From NCBI RefSeq assembly GCF_003217575.1, contig NZ_QJTC01000010.1:1-64000 (forward strand): 64,000 nucleotides of DNA. The letters are read 5' to 3'. The notes under the pieces are model-generated. The model was not told where the DNA came from and did not search any database. It saw nothing but the letters and a program-made list of their open reading frames with translations. Both the position numbers and the translations under genes were made by a program. The stretch comes from Xylophilus ampelinus (GTDB taxonomy: Bacteria; Pseudomonadota; Gammaproteobacteria; Burkholderiales; Burkholderiaceae_C). The stretch's first letter is position 1, and each line of letters starts with the position of its first letter. Shown here piece after piece: positions 39,063-52,764 of the stretch.

Positions 39063-40061
39063 ATGCCCTATCCTACGTCCCTGCCAGCCGCCACCGAGCA
39101 CGGTTCGGAAGACCTGTTGAGCCTGTGGTCGGACCTGGAGTCGGGCCTGTCGATCATCCTGACGCGGCCGCAGAACGTGCAGGATTTTCCGCAGAAGGTG
39201 CTGCAGTACGACCGCTGGATGCAGGCGCTGGTGCTGCAGGACGTGGACACGGCGCTGTTCCTGCTGTTCCAGCTGGCCTCGACCTCGTCGGTCGGCTACA
39301 GCGCCTCCCACGCGCTGGTCTGCGCGGCGCTCTGCCACATCGTCGCCGACGAGCTGGCGTTGCCGCGCACCGAGCGCGACACGCTGGTCCATGCCGCGAT
39401 GACGATGAACGTGGCGATGACCGACGTGCAGAACCGCCTGGCGTCGCAGAAGGAGCGGCCCAGCGCCCAGCAGCGCCAAGTGATCCGTCACCACGCGACC
39501 GACGGCGAGGCGATGCTGACCCGCCTCGGCGTGGAGGACGCGGTGTGGCTGGAGGTGGTGGCCAGCCACCACGGCGCCGACAACGCCCGCGGCACGCTGA
39601 CCGACATGGCGCCGGCCGCGCGGCTCGCCCATGTGCTGCACACGATCGACCGCTACGCCGCCATGATCAGCCCGCGCAGTTCCCGGACCGGCCGCAGCGC
39701 GCTGGATTCGGTGCGCGCCGTCCTCGGCGGACGCGACAACTACCGCGACGAGGTGGGCTACGCTCTGGTGCGGGCGGTGGGCCTCTGCCCGCCGGGCACC
39801 TTCGTCGACCTGACCAGCGGCGAGACCGCGGTGGTGGTGCGCCGCAGCCCGGTCGCCAACAAGCCGGTCGTCGCGATCATGCTCGACGCGCAAAAGCAGC
39901 CGCTGCGCCGCCCGCGGCTGCACCGGCTGGCCTCGGGCGCGCCGCGGATCCGCTCGTCCCTGTCCCACGACCAGGTGCCGCCGCTGGACCATCGGCTGGT
40001 GCTGCAGGTGGGCGTGCAGGCCAGCCGCCAGATCGCATCCTGGACCGAGCAAATGGCCTAG
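39063..40061 (+). CDS. HD-GYP-like protein with a degenerate HD pair
   Basis: A 332-residue protein. The region about 75-200 follows the HD-GYP layout: an early His in SASHALVCAALCH, a late RHHATDGEAML, then VASHHGADN and RLAHVLHTIDRYAAMI. At the place of the HD pair it reads AAMTMNVAMTD, so the metal-binding HD is replaced by MN, and there is no GYP. It probably binds or senses without cyclic di-GMP hydrolysis. It is downstream of yajQ in the same direction. Confidence 0.75.
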   Translation: MPYPTSLPAATEHGSEDLLSLWSDLESGLSIILTRPQNVQDFPQKVLQYDRWMQALVLQDVDTALFLLFQLASTSSVGYSASHALVCAALCHIVADELALPRTERDTLVHAAMTMNVAMTDVQNRLASQKERPSAQQRQVIRHHATDGEAMLTRLGVEDAVWLEVVASHHGADNARGTLTDMAPAARLAHVLHTIDRYAAMISPRSSRTGRSALDSVRAVLGGRDNYRDEVGYALVRAVGLCPPGTFVDLTSGETAVVVRRSPVANKPVVAIMLDAQKQPLRRPRLHRLASGAPRIRSSLSHDQVPPLDHRLVLQVGVQASRQIASWTEQMA

Positions 40062-40066
40062 CTCGT

Positions 40067-40149
40067 CCCCAGGCTCCGCACTTTCGTGTCTTCGCCCACC
40101 CCCTTCCGGGGCGATACCGGCGGCCCGGCGAAGCCGGTTCCGCGGTATC
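40067..40149 (+). repeat. 83-bp intergenic repeat, copy A
   Basis: Starts CCCCAGGCTCCGCACTTTCG and ends CCGCGGTATC. It is about 80% identical to the reverse complement of 41611-41694, and probably a dispersed repeat of this genome. Confidence 0.7.
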
Positions 40150-40201
40150 CCTGGAAGAAGCCACCGTGCTCGCTTTGGACGGCTCGGGTGATGACGCGGC
40201 G

Positions 40202-40843
40202 TCAGATCTTGGGCTTCGCTTTCGCGCCCAGGCGGGATTCGGTACCGGCGACCAGGCGGCGGACGTTTTCGCGGTGGCGCCAGGCCAGCAGGGCGGCCAT
40301 GGCCGCGATGGCGGAGGCGATCCAGGGGTCGGCGGTCCAGGCGATGCCATTGCCGAAGCGGTAGTAGAAGACCGCGAAGGCCGCGGCCACCAACGAGGCC
40401 AGAGACGAGTAGCGGAAGAAGAAGGCGATCACCAGCCAGGTGGCCGACACCGCCAGACCCAGCCAGAGGTCGATGCCGCACAACACCCCCAGCGCCGTCG
40501 CCACGCCCTTGCCGCCCTGGAAGCGGAAGAACACCGGATACAGGTGGCCCAGAAACGCGGCCAGCGCCACCAGGGCCACGGTGCCGGTGCCAAGCCCCCA
40601 TGCGCCGCCGTAGAGGCGCACCAGCACCACCGGCAGCCACCCCTTGGCGGCGTCCAGCAACAGCGTGGCGATCGCGGCCTTCTTGCTGCCCGAGCGCAGC
40701 ACGTTGGTGGCGCCCGGGTTACCGCTGCCGTAGCTGCGCGGATCGTCCAGCCCCATCGCGCGGCTGACGATGACCGCGAACGACAGCGAACCGATGCAGT
40801 ACGCCGCGAGCGCGGCCAGGGCGGGAAGGCAGGAATTCGTCAT
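40202..40843 (-). CDS. plsY: glycerol-3-phosphate acyltransferase (acyl-phosphate type)
   Basis: A 213-residue inner-membrane enzyme transferring acyl groups from acyl-phosphate to glycerol 3-phosphate. The signature loops are [20 protein letters not shown] and [14 protein letters not shown], and there are about five membrane helices. I start at [20 protein letters not shown]. Confidence 0.95.
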   Translation of the reverse strand: MTNSCLPALAALAAYCIGSLSFAVIVSRAMGLDDPRSYGSGNPGATNVLRSGSKKAAIATLLLDAAKGWLPVVLVRLYGGAWGLGTGTVALVALAAFLGHLYPVFFRFQGGKGVATALGVLCGIDLWLGLAVSATWLVIAFFFRYSSLASLVAAAFAVFYYRFGNGIAWTADPWIASAIAAMAALLAWRHRENVRRLVAGTESRLGAKAKPKI

Positions 40844-40925
40844 CGGGGCTGTCTGTCTCTCTGGCACCTGCCCTGCGCTGCGTGCGGCAGGGCCGGGTGC
40901 GATGGATGGTGGATCGGGGCGGCGG

Positions 40926-41417
40926 CTATTCTGCCAGCGCGCACTGCACCGTCCGGGCGGCCAGCAGGTCCACGCAGACCTGCGGATCGATCCCCACCAG
41001 GTAGCCGCGCCGCCCGCCGTTGATGCAGATCCGCGGCAGCGCCAGGATGGTTTCCTCGATATAGACCGGCATCGCGCGCCGGGTGCCGAAGGGCGAGGTG
41101 CCGCCGACCAGGTATCCGCTGTGCCGGTGGGCCACCTCGGGCCTGCACGGCTCTACCGACTTGGCGCCGATCTGCCGCGCCAGGTTCTTGGTCGAGACCT
41201 TGCGGTTGCCGTGCATCAGCACCAGCAGCGGCCTGGCGTCCTGGTCTTGCATCACCAGCGTCTTCACCACGGTGAATGGATCGAAGCCCAGCACCGCCGC
41301 GCTGTGCTGCGCCCCGCCGTGCTCCAGGTACTCGTACGGATGCTCGGTGAACGCCACGCCGCGCGCCCGCAGCATCTGCGTCGCCGGCGTCTCGGACACA
41401 CGCTCTTTCTTGGCCAT
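40926..41417 (-). CDS. ybaK: YbaK/EbsC-type aminoacyl-tRNA deacylase
   Basis: A 163-residue editing protein that removes misloaded Cys from tRNA-Pro in the best studied member. It begins [21 protein letters not shown], typical of YbaK. The substrate-site Lys lies in [11 protein letters not shown], and the conserved GGTSPFGTR and [12 protein letters not shown] motifs follow. A start two codons upstream (41423) is also possible. Confidence 0.9.
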   Translation of the reverse strand: MAKKERVSETPATQMLRARGVAFTEHPYEYLEHGGAQHSAAVLGFDPFTVVKTLVMQDQDARPLLVLMHGNRKVSTKNLARQIGAKSVEPCRPEVAHRHSGYLVGGTSPFGTRRAMPVYIEETILALPRICINGGRRGYLVGIDPQVCVDLLAARTVQCALAE

Positions 41418-41447
41418 CGTCATCGAAGCCAGCCGAAGCCGGCAGTA

Positions 41448-41561
41448 AGAGCGGCTAACACAACCCAGCGAAGCGGTTCTGGCTAGGCGCCGCATCGCAG
41501 ACAGTACGAGTAGTACGACAAGGTGCGGCAACGACGCCAGAAGGGTTGTGTTAGCCGCTCT
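41448..41561. mobile_element. 114-bp MITE-like element with 19-bp inverted ends
   Basis: Perfect 19-bp terminal inverted repeats (AGAGCGGCTAACACAACCC and its complement) flank 76 bp. A second short pair, TTCTGGC / GCCAGAA, lies inside. There is no coding frame. It lies just upstream of ybaK. Confidence 0.7.
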
Positions 41562-41610
41562 AAGGAAAGACGCCCTCGACCCACGCACCCGCACATCAGC
41601 CGGGTTCAGA

Positions 41611-41694
41611 GATGCCGCGGAGCTGGCTTCGCCAGGCCGCCGGCACCGCCCCCGGCAGGGGGTAGGCGAAGACACGAAGTGCGAAGCCTGGGGG
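41611..41694 (-). repeat. 83-bp intergenic repeat, copy B (inverted)
   Basis: The reverse complement starts CCCCAGGCTTCGCACTTCGT and follows copy A at 40067-40149 throughout. It lies at the 3' end of the aldo-keto reductase gene. Confidence 0.7.
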
Positions 41695-41703
41695 GTTGCC
41701 TGG

Positions 41704-42771
41704 CTACAGTGCCGGATCGCGGAACTGCCACCGGATCGCGTCGATCTCGGCCAGCACCTCGGCCGACAGCGTCGTGCCCCAGGCGTCGAGGTCTTCGTCC
41801 AACTGCGCCAGCGTGGTCACGCCGATGATGGTGCTGGCGACCTGCCACTTGGTGTAGCAGAAAGCCAGCGCCATGCGGGTCGGCGTCAGGCCGTGGCGGC
41901 GGGCCAGGTCGTTGTAGCGGCGGGCGGCGTCGAGCGCCTCGGGGCGACCCCAGCGTTGCTTCTTCATCGATTCGAACTTCGCCAGGCGCCCTTCCTTCGG
42001 TGCGTCGGGGCCGCCGATGCCGCTCTTGTCGTATTTGCCGGTCAGCAGGCCGAAGGCGACCGGCGAGTAGGCCAGCAGCGACACCTCCAGCCGGTGCATC
42101 GTTTCGTCCAGGCCGTTCTCGACCGTTCGATTGACCAGGCAGTACGGGTTCTGCACCGTGGCGATGCGCGGCAGGCCGTGCTGCTCGGCCAGGCGCACGA
42201 ACTCGTGCACGCCATAGGACGATTCGTTCGACAGGCCGACGGCGCGCACCTTGCCGGCCTGCACCAGCCTGCCCAGGGCCTCCAGCTGCTCGTGGATCGG
42301 AGTGGCCGAGGTTTCCTTGGCCGGGTCGTAGTAAACGTTGCCGAAGGCCGGCACGTGGCGTTCGGGCCAGTGGATCTGGTAGAGGTCGATGGTGTCGGTC
42401 TGCAGCCGGCGCAGGCTGACGTCGCAGGAGGCGGCGATGTCGGCGGCCGTCATCCCCTTGCCCTCGCGTACCCAGGGCATGCCGCGCGAGGGGCCGGCCA
42501 CCTTGGTCGCCAGCACCACCTTCCGGCGCAGACCGGGATCGCGGGCGAACCAGTTGCCGATGATCGTCTCGGTGGCGCCGCAGGTTTCCTCGCGGGCCGG
42601 CACCGCGTACATCTCGGCCGTGTCGATGAAGTTGACGCCGCGCTCCAACGCGCGGTCGAGGATGGCATGCGCGTCCGCTTCGGCCACCTGCTCGCCGAAG
42701 GTCATGGTGCCCAGGCAGATGGGGGTGACATGGAGATCGCTGCTGCCGAGCCGGAGGGTTTGCATGGACAT
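41704..42771 (-). CDS. aldo/keto reductase (Tas type)
   Basis: A 355-residue NADP(H)-dependent oxidoreductase with a TIM-barrel fold. It starts MSMQTLRLGSSDLHVTPICLGTMTFGEQ, close to Tas. The catalytic Asp-Tyr pair is in FIDTAEMY, with Lys in LATKVAG and His in YQIHWPER. The C-terminal cofactor motif STIIGVTTLAQLDE is present. The physiological substrate is unknown. Confidence 0.9.
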   Translation of the reverse strand: MSMQTLRLGSSDLHVTPICLGTMTFGEQVAEADAHAILDRALERGVNFIDTAEMYAVPAREETCGATETIIGNWFARDPGLRRKVVLATKVAGPSRGMPWVREGKGMTAADIAASCDVSLRRLQTDTIDLYQIHWPERHVPAFGNVYYDPAKETSATPIHEQLEALGRLVQAGKVRAVGLSNESSYGVHEFVRLAEQHGLPRIATVQNPYCLVNRTVENGLDETMHRLEVSLLAYSPVAFGLLTGKYDKSGIGGPDAPKEGRLAKFESMKKQRWGRPEALDAARRYNDLARRHGLTPTRMALAFCYTKWQVASTIIGVTTLAQLDEDLDAWGTTLSAEVLAEIDAIRWQFRDPAL

Positions 42772-42921
42772 GAGGTGGGGCGTGAAAATGTGGAATCGGC
42801 GGTCATTACACCAGCTTCGGCCGACGGCCGCAGGCGGCGGGCGCGGGCGGCCGGAAGGGGAGGCACCCACCGCGGATTCGAACAAAAAAGGTCCGCAGCC
42901 GTCTTCCTTCAACGACCTGCA

Positions 42922-42938
42922 GCTATACTTTCTATAGC
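42922..42938 (-). repeat. 17-nt palindromic repeat, copy 4
   Basis: GCTATACTTTCTATAGC. On the minus strand it is followed by TGCAGGTCG. It lies between the divergent reductase and hydrolase genes. Confidence 0.7.
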
Positions 42939-43013
42939 ATTCAGACGGTGATCCGCCCGGTACTGTCGTGCACCGGACCGGACCGGCGCGCCGCCTTTCC
43001 TATGATCGGCCGC

Positions 43014-43928
43014 ATGTACCAACCCCGCCGACCGCACCACAGCACCTTCGTCCCGCTCCGCCGCCTGCGCTACCACGTGCATACCTGGGGCACGCCGCAG
43101 CCCGACCGGCCGCCGCTGGTGATGCTGCACGGCTGGATGGACGTGGGCGCGTCCTGGCAGTTCGTGGTGGACGCGCTGAGCCACGACCGCCAGGTGCTGG
43201 CGCCCGACTGGCGCGGCTTCGGCCGCACCGAGAGCCCGCCCACCGACAGCTACTGGTTCGCCGACTACCTCGCCGACCTGGACATGCTGATCGACCACTG
43301 GTCGGCGGATACCCCGATCGACCTGGTCGCCCACAGTATGGGCGGCAACGTCGCGATGCTCTACGCCGGGGTGCGGCCCGGCCGGGTCCGCCGGCTGGTG
43401 AACCTGGAAGGCTTCGGCATGCCCGCGACCCGGCCCGACGCGGCGCCCGAGCGCCATGCCCGCTGGATCGACGAGATCAAGGCTCTCGGGCGCGGCGAGT
43501 TGGCGCTCAAGACCTACGAGAGCGCCGACGGCGTGGCCCGGCGGCTGATGGCGACCAACCCGCGCCTGGGCGCCGACATGGCGGCCTGGCTGGCGCAGCA
43601 CTGGGCCCAGCCGGTCGCCACGCCCGACGGCGGTGAAGGCTGGCGCATCCTGGGCGACGCGGCGCACAAGATCGTCAACCCGCAGCTCTACCGGGTGGAG
43701 GAGGCGCTGGCCCACTACGCCCGGATCGCCGCGCCGGTCCTGTCGGTGGAAGCCGCCGACAACGCGATGGAGCGCTTGTGGCAGGGCCGCTACACCCTGC
43801 CCGAATACCACGCCCGGCTGCGGAGCGTGCCCGACTGCCGCAGCGTGCAGGTGGCGGACGCCGGCCACATGCTGCACCATGACCAGCCCGAACGAATCGC
43901 GGCGCTGATCGAGGATTTCATGCGCTGA
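43014..43928 (+). CDS. alpha/beta hydrolase
   Basis: A 304-residue hydrolase. The oxyanion loop is [12 protein letters not shown], the nucleophile elbow is [10 protein letters not shown] (Ser near 114), and the late catalytic His is in [11 protein letters not shown]. Related proteins are esterases or serine hydrolases; the substrate is not inferable. Met-43002 is a possible longer start. Confidence 0.85.
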   Translation: MYQPRRPHHSTFVPLRRLRYHVHTWGTPQPDRPPLVMLHGWMDVGASWQFVVDALSHDRQVLAPDWRGFGRTESPPTDSYWFADYLADLDMLIDHWSADTPIDLVAHSMGGNVAMLYAGVRPGRVRRLVNLEGFGMPATRPDAAPERHARWIDEIKALGRGELALKTYESADGVARRLMATNPRLGADMAAWLAQHWAQPVATPDGGEGWRILGDAAHKIVNPQLYRVEEALAHYARIAAPVLSVEAADNAMERLWQGRYTLPEYHARLRSVPDCRSVQVADAGHMLHHDQPERIAALIEDFMR

Positions 43929-44136
43929 GCGCGCGCGGTCGGTCACGACCCGCCGGGGTCGGCCCTCGCCGCCGGCTGCGCCCGGGCCGCCGGGCCGTGC
44001 GAAGGCTCCGGCAGCACAGGAATCCGCCGTGCCCCTGCGCGCGGAGGATGCTTTGTCGGGCACACTCAACGCGCCCGCTTCTACCCCGATCTTTATTGCC
44101 CCCGCGCGGCCCCGTCCCCGCGCGCACGCCCCGACC

Positions 44137-47648
<3,512 letters not shown>

Positions 47649-47649
<1 letters not shown>

Positions 47650-48482
47650 TGGTGCATCCGCTCGTCCCCGTAGATACGCTGGAGATCGAGCTGCGGCTGC
47701 TGGTCGAGGCGATCTACCAGCAGTACAGCTACGACTTCCGCGACTACTCGGTCGCCTCGCTGCGCCGGCGGGTGCTGCACGCGCTGCCGCAGTTCGACTG
47801 CGCCACCGTCAGCGGCCTGCAGGAAAGGCTGCTGCACCACCCCGACGTGTTCGGCCGGCTGCTGCAGATCCTCACCATCCCGGTCAGCGACATGTTCCGC
47901 GACCCGCCCTACTTCCTGGCGCTGCGCCGGCACGTGGTGCCGGTGCTGCGCACCTACCCGTCGATCAAGGTGTGGGTGGCCGGCTGCAGCACCGGGGAAG
48001 AGGTGTACTCGCTCGCGATCCTGCTGCGCGAAGAAGGCCTGCTGGAGCGCAGTATCCTGTATGCGACCGACATCAACCCCCGCTCGCTGGAGAAGGCCCA
48101 GCGCGGCATCTTCGCCCGCGAGCACATCGCCGGCTACGCCACCAGCTACCGCGAGGCGGGCGGCAGCGCGACGCTGTCGGACTACTACACCGCGGCCTAC
48201 GACGGCGTGCTGTTCGACAAGTCGCTGCGCGAGCACATCACCTTCGCCGACCACAGCCTGGCCACCGACAGCGTCTTCGCCGAGACGCACCTGATCTCCT
48301 GCCGCAACGTGCTGATCTACTTCAACAAGAAGCTGCAGGACCGGGCGCTGGGCCTGTTCCGCGAATCGCTCTGCCGCCGCGGCTTCCTGGGGCTGGGCAG
48401 CAAGGAAACGCTCGATTTCTCGGCCCATGCCGAAGGCTTCGAGCCGGTGGCGCGCCACGAGCGCATCTACCGCAAGCGCTGA
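47649..48482 (+). CDS. CheR-type glutamate methyltransferase
   Basis: A 277-residue SAM-dependent methyltransferase of the chemotaxis receptor type. The N-terminal helical part (FRDYSVASLRRRVLHAL) is followed by VSDMFRDPPYF, the SAM site VWVAGCSTGEEVYSLAI and the late ISCRNVLIYFN. The start overlaps the kinase stop (TGATG) and its stop overlaps cheB. There are no receptor, CheA or CheW genes nearby, so it probably serves the neighbouring hybrid kinases. Confidence 0.9.
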
Positions 48483-49108
48483 TGTCGACCGCTGCGGGCG
48501 AGGCGCCCTCCCTCTTCCAGCGCCCGGTGCCGAGCGGCACCGCGGCCGTCGTCATCGGGGCATCGGCCGGCGGCGTCGATGCGCTGCTGCAGCTCTTTAC
48601 CGGACTGCCGCCGCAGTTCCGGCTGCCGCTGGTGGCGGTGCTGCACCTGCCGGAAGACCGGCACAGCCGCCTGGCCGACGTGTTTTCCCAGCGGCTGGCG
48701 CTGCAGGTGCGCGAGGCCTGTTCGGGCGAGCCGATCCAGCCCGGCACCCTGTACTTCGCCCCGCCCTCCTACCACCTGCAGGTGGAGCCCGACCAGAGCT
48801 TTTCCCTGAGCTGCGACGGGCCGGTGCACTTCTCGCGGCCGTCGATCGACGTGCTGCTGGAGTCCGCCGCCCATGCCTACGGCCGCCGCCTGGCCGCGAT
48901 GCTGCTGACCGGCGCCAGCGCCGACGGCGCCGCCGGCCTGGCCGCGGTGGCGGCGCGCGGCGGCTTCACCGCGGTGCAGGACCCGGCCGAGGCCCGCATC
49001 GACACCATGCCCGAAGCCGCGATCGCGCTCCGACGCCCCGACCGGGTGCTGCCCCTGCGCGCGCTGCGCCAACTGCTCGTCGAACTCGACCGAACCTCAT
49101 CATGCTGA
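48482..49108 (+). CDS. CheB-type methylesterase domain protein
   Basis: A 208-residue protein with only the esterase domain and no receiver. The active-site Ser is in VIGASAGGVDAL, His in VLHLPED and Asp in LLTGASADGAAGL. It overlaps cheR and the following kinase gene (start at 49102). It would reverse CheR methylation or deamidate a target within this module. Confidence 0.9.
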   Translation: MSTAAGEAPSLFQRPVPSGTAAVVIGASAGGVDALLQLFTGLPPQFRLPLVAVLHLPEDRHSRLADVFSQRLALQVREACSGEPIQPGTLYFAPPSYHLQVEPDQSFSLSCDGPVHFSRPSIDVLLESAAHAYGRRLAAMLLTGASADGAAGLAAVAARGGFTAVQDPAEARIDTMPEAAIALRRPDRVLPLRALRQLLVELDRTSSC

Positions 49109-50310
49109 AAGCCACGCCCGAAGCGAAAGTCCTCATCGTCGACGACCTGCCGGAGAACCTGCTGGCCCTGGAGGCGCTGATCCGCCAGGAGGACCGCATC
49201 GTCCACCAGGCCCGCTCGGCCGACGAGGCGCTGGCCCAGTTGTTGCGCCACGAATACGCCCTGGCCATCCTCGACGTGCAGATGCCCGGCATGAACGGCT
49301 TCGAGCTGGCCGAGCTGATGCGCGGCACCGAGCGCACCCGGCACATCCCGATCGTCTTCGTGAGCGCCGCCGGGCGCGAGATGAACTACGCGTTCCAGGG
49401 CTACGAGAGCGGCGCGGTCGATTTCCTGCACAAGCCGCTCGACCCGCATGCGGTGCGCACCAAGGTCGCCGTCTTCGTCGACCTGTACCGCCAGCGCCAG
49501 GCGCTGCGGCTGCAGTTGGAGGCGCTGGAGCAGTCCCGCCGCCAGCAGGAGCTGCTGCTGGCCGACCTGCAGGCGACGCAGGGCGAGCTGCAGCGCGCGG
49601 TGCGGGTGCGGGACGACTTCATGTCGATGGTCTCGCACGAGATGCGCACCCCGCTCAACACGCTGTTCCTGGAGGCGCAGGTGCGCAAGATGCACCTGGC
49701 CCGCGGCAAGCTCGACGCCTTCGCGCCCGACCAATTGCGCACCATGGTCGAGCGCGACGAGCGCCACATCAAGGCCATGATCCGCCTGATCGACGACATG
49801 CTCGACGTCACCCGGCTGCAGCGCGGCACCCTGTCGATCCTGCCCAAGCGCTTCGACATCGCCGAGCTGGTCGCCCGCCTGGTCGAGAGCTTCACCCACC
49901 AGGCCGCCGCCGCCGAATGCGCCATGGGTCTGCAGTCGCCCCCGACGCTCGAGACCGAACTGGACGAATTCCGCATCGAACAGGTCCTGACCAACCTGCT
50001 GACCAACGCGATGCGCTACGGGCCCGGCCAGCCGGTCGAGCTGCTGGTCGCCGAATGGAACGGCGGCGTGCGGATCGACGTGCGCGACCACGGCCGCGGC
50101 ATCGCCCAGGAAGACCAGCAGCGCATCTTCAACCAGTTCGAACGCGTCGGCGACCGCGGCACCAGCGCCGGCCTGGGCCTGGGCCTCTACATCACCCGCC
50201 AGATCGTGGAAGCGCACGGCGGCACCATCGGCGTGTCGAGCACCCTGGGCGCCGGATCTACCTTCAGCGTGTGGCTGCCGAAAGTGGCGCCGCGGGTCGA
50301 GGCGGCGTGA
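49102..50310 (+). CDS. receiver-histidine kinase fusion
   Basis: A 402-residue soluble protein. An N-terminal receiver (about 8-125; phospho-Asp in AILDVQMPG), a coiled coil (about 130-170), HisKA (SHEMRTPLNTL, about 178) and HATPase (VLTNLLTNAMRYG, DHGRGIAQED, GLGLGLYITRQIV) follow in order. The 7-base overlap with cheB closes the operon. The receiver could take phosphate from the upstream hybrid kinase, giving a two-step relay. Confidence 0.9.
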   Translation: MLKATPEAKVLIVDDLPENLLALEALIRQEDRIVHQARSADEALAQLLRHEYALAILDVQMPGMNGFELAELMRGTERTRHIPIVFVSAAGREMNYAFQGYESGAVDFLHKPLDPHAVRTKVAVFVDLYRQRQALRLQLEALEQSRRQQELLLADLQATQGELQRAVRVRDDFMSMVSHEMRTPLNTLFLEAQVRKMHLARGKLDAFAPDQLRTMVERDERHIKAMIRLIDDMLDVTRLQRGTLSILPKRFDIAELVARLVESFTHQAAAAECAMGLQSPPTLETELDEFRIEQVLTNLLTNAMRYGPGQPVELLVAEWNGGVRIDVRDHGRGIAQEDQQRIFNQFERVGDRGTSAGLGLGLYITRQIVEAHGGTIGVSSTLGAGSTFSVWLPKVAPRVEAA

Positions 50311-50338
50311 GCGCAATTCGCCGCAGGTCGAACGGCCT

Positions 50339-50355
50339 GCTATCGAATGTATAGC
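50339..50355 (+). repeat. 17-nt palindromic repeat, copy 5
   Basis: GCTATCGAATGTATAGC, followed by TGGTGGTCG. It lies between the kinase operon and the convergent desaturase gene. Confidence 0.7.
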
Positions 50356-50378
50356 TGGTGGTCGCCGCAGTACGCGGG

Positions 50379-51458
50379 CTAGCGCCCTTTTTTACTTCCA
50401 ACTGAGGATGGCGGCCCGGCACGCGAGTCGCTGGAGACAGACGGCGCCTGCGTCGCATCCCGCACCGGCGCATAGCCCGGACCGCCGAAGGACACGTCGC
50501 CCGGCCGCCAGCCGTCGCGCCGGCGGAACGCGGCCCAGAAGCGGCGCAGGGTGTGCCACTGCTGGGCGACCAGGCCGCGGTCGTTGTCGGCATCGACGAC
50601 CGGGTCGCTCACGCCGGTGGGCCGCAGCGGCTCGCCGTAGAGGGCGGTGCCGAAGAGCCGGTCCCAGAACGGGAACACCTGGCCGAAGTTGCAGTTGTGC
50701 AGCGTCGGCCGGTCGGGGTCGCGCAGCATGTGGTGCAGCCGGTGGAAGGAGGGCGCCACCAGCAGCCGCTCGCCCACCCGGCCGAAGCCGAGCGCCACGT
50801 TGGCATGCGAGAAGTTCTGCACCAGCTCGCTCAGCAGCACCAGCAGCGCGAACTCCGACGGGTCGACGCCCATCGCCAGGCCCACGCCGGCCAGGATGAA
50901 GGACTGCAGCACGCCGTCGAGGTAGCTGCCGCGGTCGTTCGACCAGCAGCTCATCTGGCGCTGGCTGTGGTGCATGCTGTGCAGGGCCCACCACCACGGA
51001 ATCGCATGCTGGGCGCGGTGCATCCAGTAGTAAACACAGTCGTAGAGCAGGTAGTAGACCGCGAAGGCCGCCACCGGATGGGACTCGAACCAGGGCAGCC
51101 AGCGCCGCAGGCCCGACGCCTCGGCGGCGGCCGGCCCGCCGCCCAGCAGGTGGGCGAAGGGCATCAGCACCAGGAAGCTGAAGAGCGGGAACAAACCGAG
51201 CAGCATCAACAGCGTGTAGTGGCGGTCGACGGTGGTCAGCCGCCGGTCGGGCCAGTGCTCGGCCGGCCGCCAGGATTCGAGCGGGCGCATCACGCCGGCG
51301 ATCAGCACCAGCTGCAGCGCGGCGATCAGCAGCGCCTCGGCGATCTCGTGCGGATCGCCGGCCACGGCGCCGAGGTGCAGGGCCGCCAGCACGGGCGCCA
51401 CCAGGTGGGACGACAGCGCATCGATCGCACCGTGCCACGACGAAGACAGGATAGACAT
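50379..51458 (-). CDS. sterol desaturase family protein
   Basis: A 359-residue membrane di-iron oxygenase of the fatty-acid hydroxylase superfamily. Its His clusters are MHRAQH, HSMHH and FHRLHHM, with about five membrane helices. In bacteria these enzymes act on lipids or hopanoid-like substrates; the substrate here is unknown. It is divergent from prfB. Confidence 0.88.
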   Translation of the reverse strand: MSILSSSWHGAIDALSSHLVAPVLAALHLGAVAGDPHEIAEALLIAALQLVLIAGVMRPLESWRPAEHWPDRRLTTVDRHYTLLMLLGLFPLFSFLVLMPFAHLLGGGPAAAEASGLRRWLPWFESHPVAAFAVYYLLYDCVYYWMHRAQHAIPWWWALHSMHHSQRQMSCWSNDRGSYLDGVLQSFILAGVGLAMGVDPSEFALLVLLSELVQNFSHANVALGFGRVGERLLVAPSFHRLHHMLRDPDRPTLHNCNFGQVFPFWDRLFGTALYGEPLRPTGVSDPVVDADNDRGLVAQQWHTLRRFWAAFRRRDGWRPGDVSFGGPGYAPVRDATQAPSVSSDSRAGPPSSVGSKKGR

Positions 51459-51582
51459 GGCGCGATCCTAAAACTTGTGCGGCCGATGGTGGTAAACGGG
51501 CATTCCGACGGCACCCGAACATGAGAAAATCGCCGGTTCCGGAGGCGCGACGCCCTCCTCACCCGCCACGCACAGGATTCCC

Positions 51583-52687
51583 ATGGACGCAGAACGCATC
51601 AACCACATCGGCAACCGACTCTCCGACCTCAGCGCCAGGACGGTCGAGTTACGGGGGTATCTTTGACTTCGATGCCAAGAAAGAACGCCTGCGCACGGTA
51701 GACGCATCGCTCGAAGACCCGACGGTCTGGAACGACCCCAAGCGCGCCCAGGAGCTGGGCAAGGAGAAGAAGGCCCTCGACGGCGTCGTGGTGCTGCTGG
51801 AGAAGCTCACCCGTGAGCTGTCGGACAACGCCGAGCTTTTCGAGATGTCGAAGGAAGAAGGCGACTTCGACGGCCTGGCCTCGATCGAGGCCGACGTGGC
51901 CCTGCTCGCCGCCGACGTCGAGCAGCTCGAATTCCGCCGCATGTTCCGCAACGAGGCCGATCCGCTCAACGCTTTCCTGGACATCCAGGCCGGCGCCGGC
52001 GGCACCGAGGCCTGCGACTGGGCCAGCATGCTGCTGCGCCAGTACCTGAAGTACGCCGAGCGCAAGGGCTTCAAGGCGACGGTCGAGGACGAGACGGCGG
52101 GCGACACCGCCGGCATCAAGAGCGCCACGATCAAGCTCGAGGGCGAGTACGCCTTCGGCCTGCTGCGCACCGAGACCGGCGTGCACCGGCTGGTGCGCAA
52201 ATCGCCCTTCGATTCCTCGGGCGGCCGGCACACCTCGTTCGCCTCGGTGTTCGTCTATCCGGAGATCGACGATTCGATCCAGATCGACATCAACCCGTCG
52301 GACGTGCGCACCGACACCTTCCGCGCATCGGGCGCCGGCGGCCAGCACATCAACAAGACCGATTCGGCGGTGCGGCTCACCCACATCCCCACCGGGATCG
52401 TGGTGCAGTGCCAGGACGGCCGCAGCCAGCACAGCAACCGCGACGTGGCGTGGCAGCGCCTGCGCTCGCGGCTCTACGACTTCGAGATGCGCAAGCGCCA
52501 GGAAGAGCAGCAGAAGCTGGAGGACACCAAGACCGACGTCGGCTGGGGCCACCAGATCCGCAGCTACGTGCTGGACAACAGCCGCATCAAGGACCTGCGC
52601 ACCAACGTAGAAGTCTCGGCCACCCAGAAGGTGCTCGACGGCGACCTCGACGTGTTCATCGAAGCCTCGCTGAAGCAGGGCGTGTGA
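51583..52687 (+). CDS. prfB: peptide chain release factor 2 (programmed +1 frameshift)
   Basis: RF2 ends translation at UGA and UAA. The zero frame starts at 51583 ([13 protein letters not shown]) and reaches TGA at 51664-51666 after 27 codons. Reading continues in +1 from 51665 (join 51583-51663, 51665-52687), giving 367 residues. The catalytic GGQ is in [12 protein letters not shown], and the stop-reading SPF in KSPFDSS. The frameshift lets RF2 control its own synthesis. Confidence 0.95.
51652..51666 (+). promoter_or_regulatory. prfB programmed frameshift site
   Basis: CGGGGGTATCTTTGA: an internal Shine-Dalgarno-like GGGGG, spacer TAT, slippery CTT and in-frame TGA followed by C. It matches the classical RF2 site except for C in place of the usual A before the G run. 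Confidence 0.92.
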
Positions 52688-52764
52688 GCCCGGGCGGCCT
52701 GCCACACGGTCCGCCCTACCGACTTCGTTTCGCCACATCGGCCCATTTTTCCGGAGAAGCTCCC

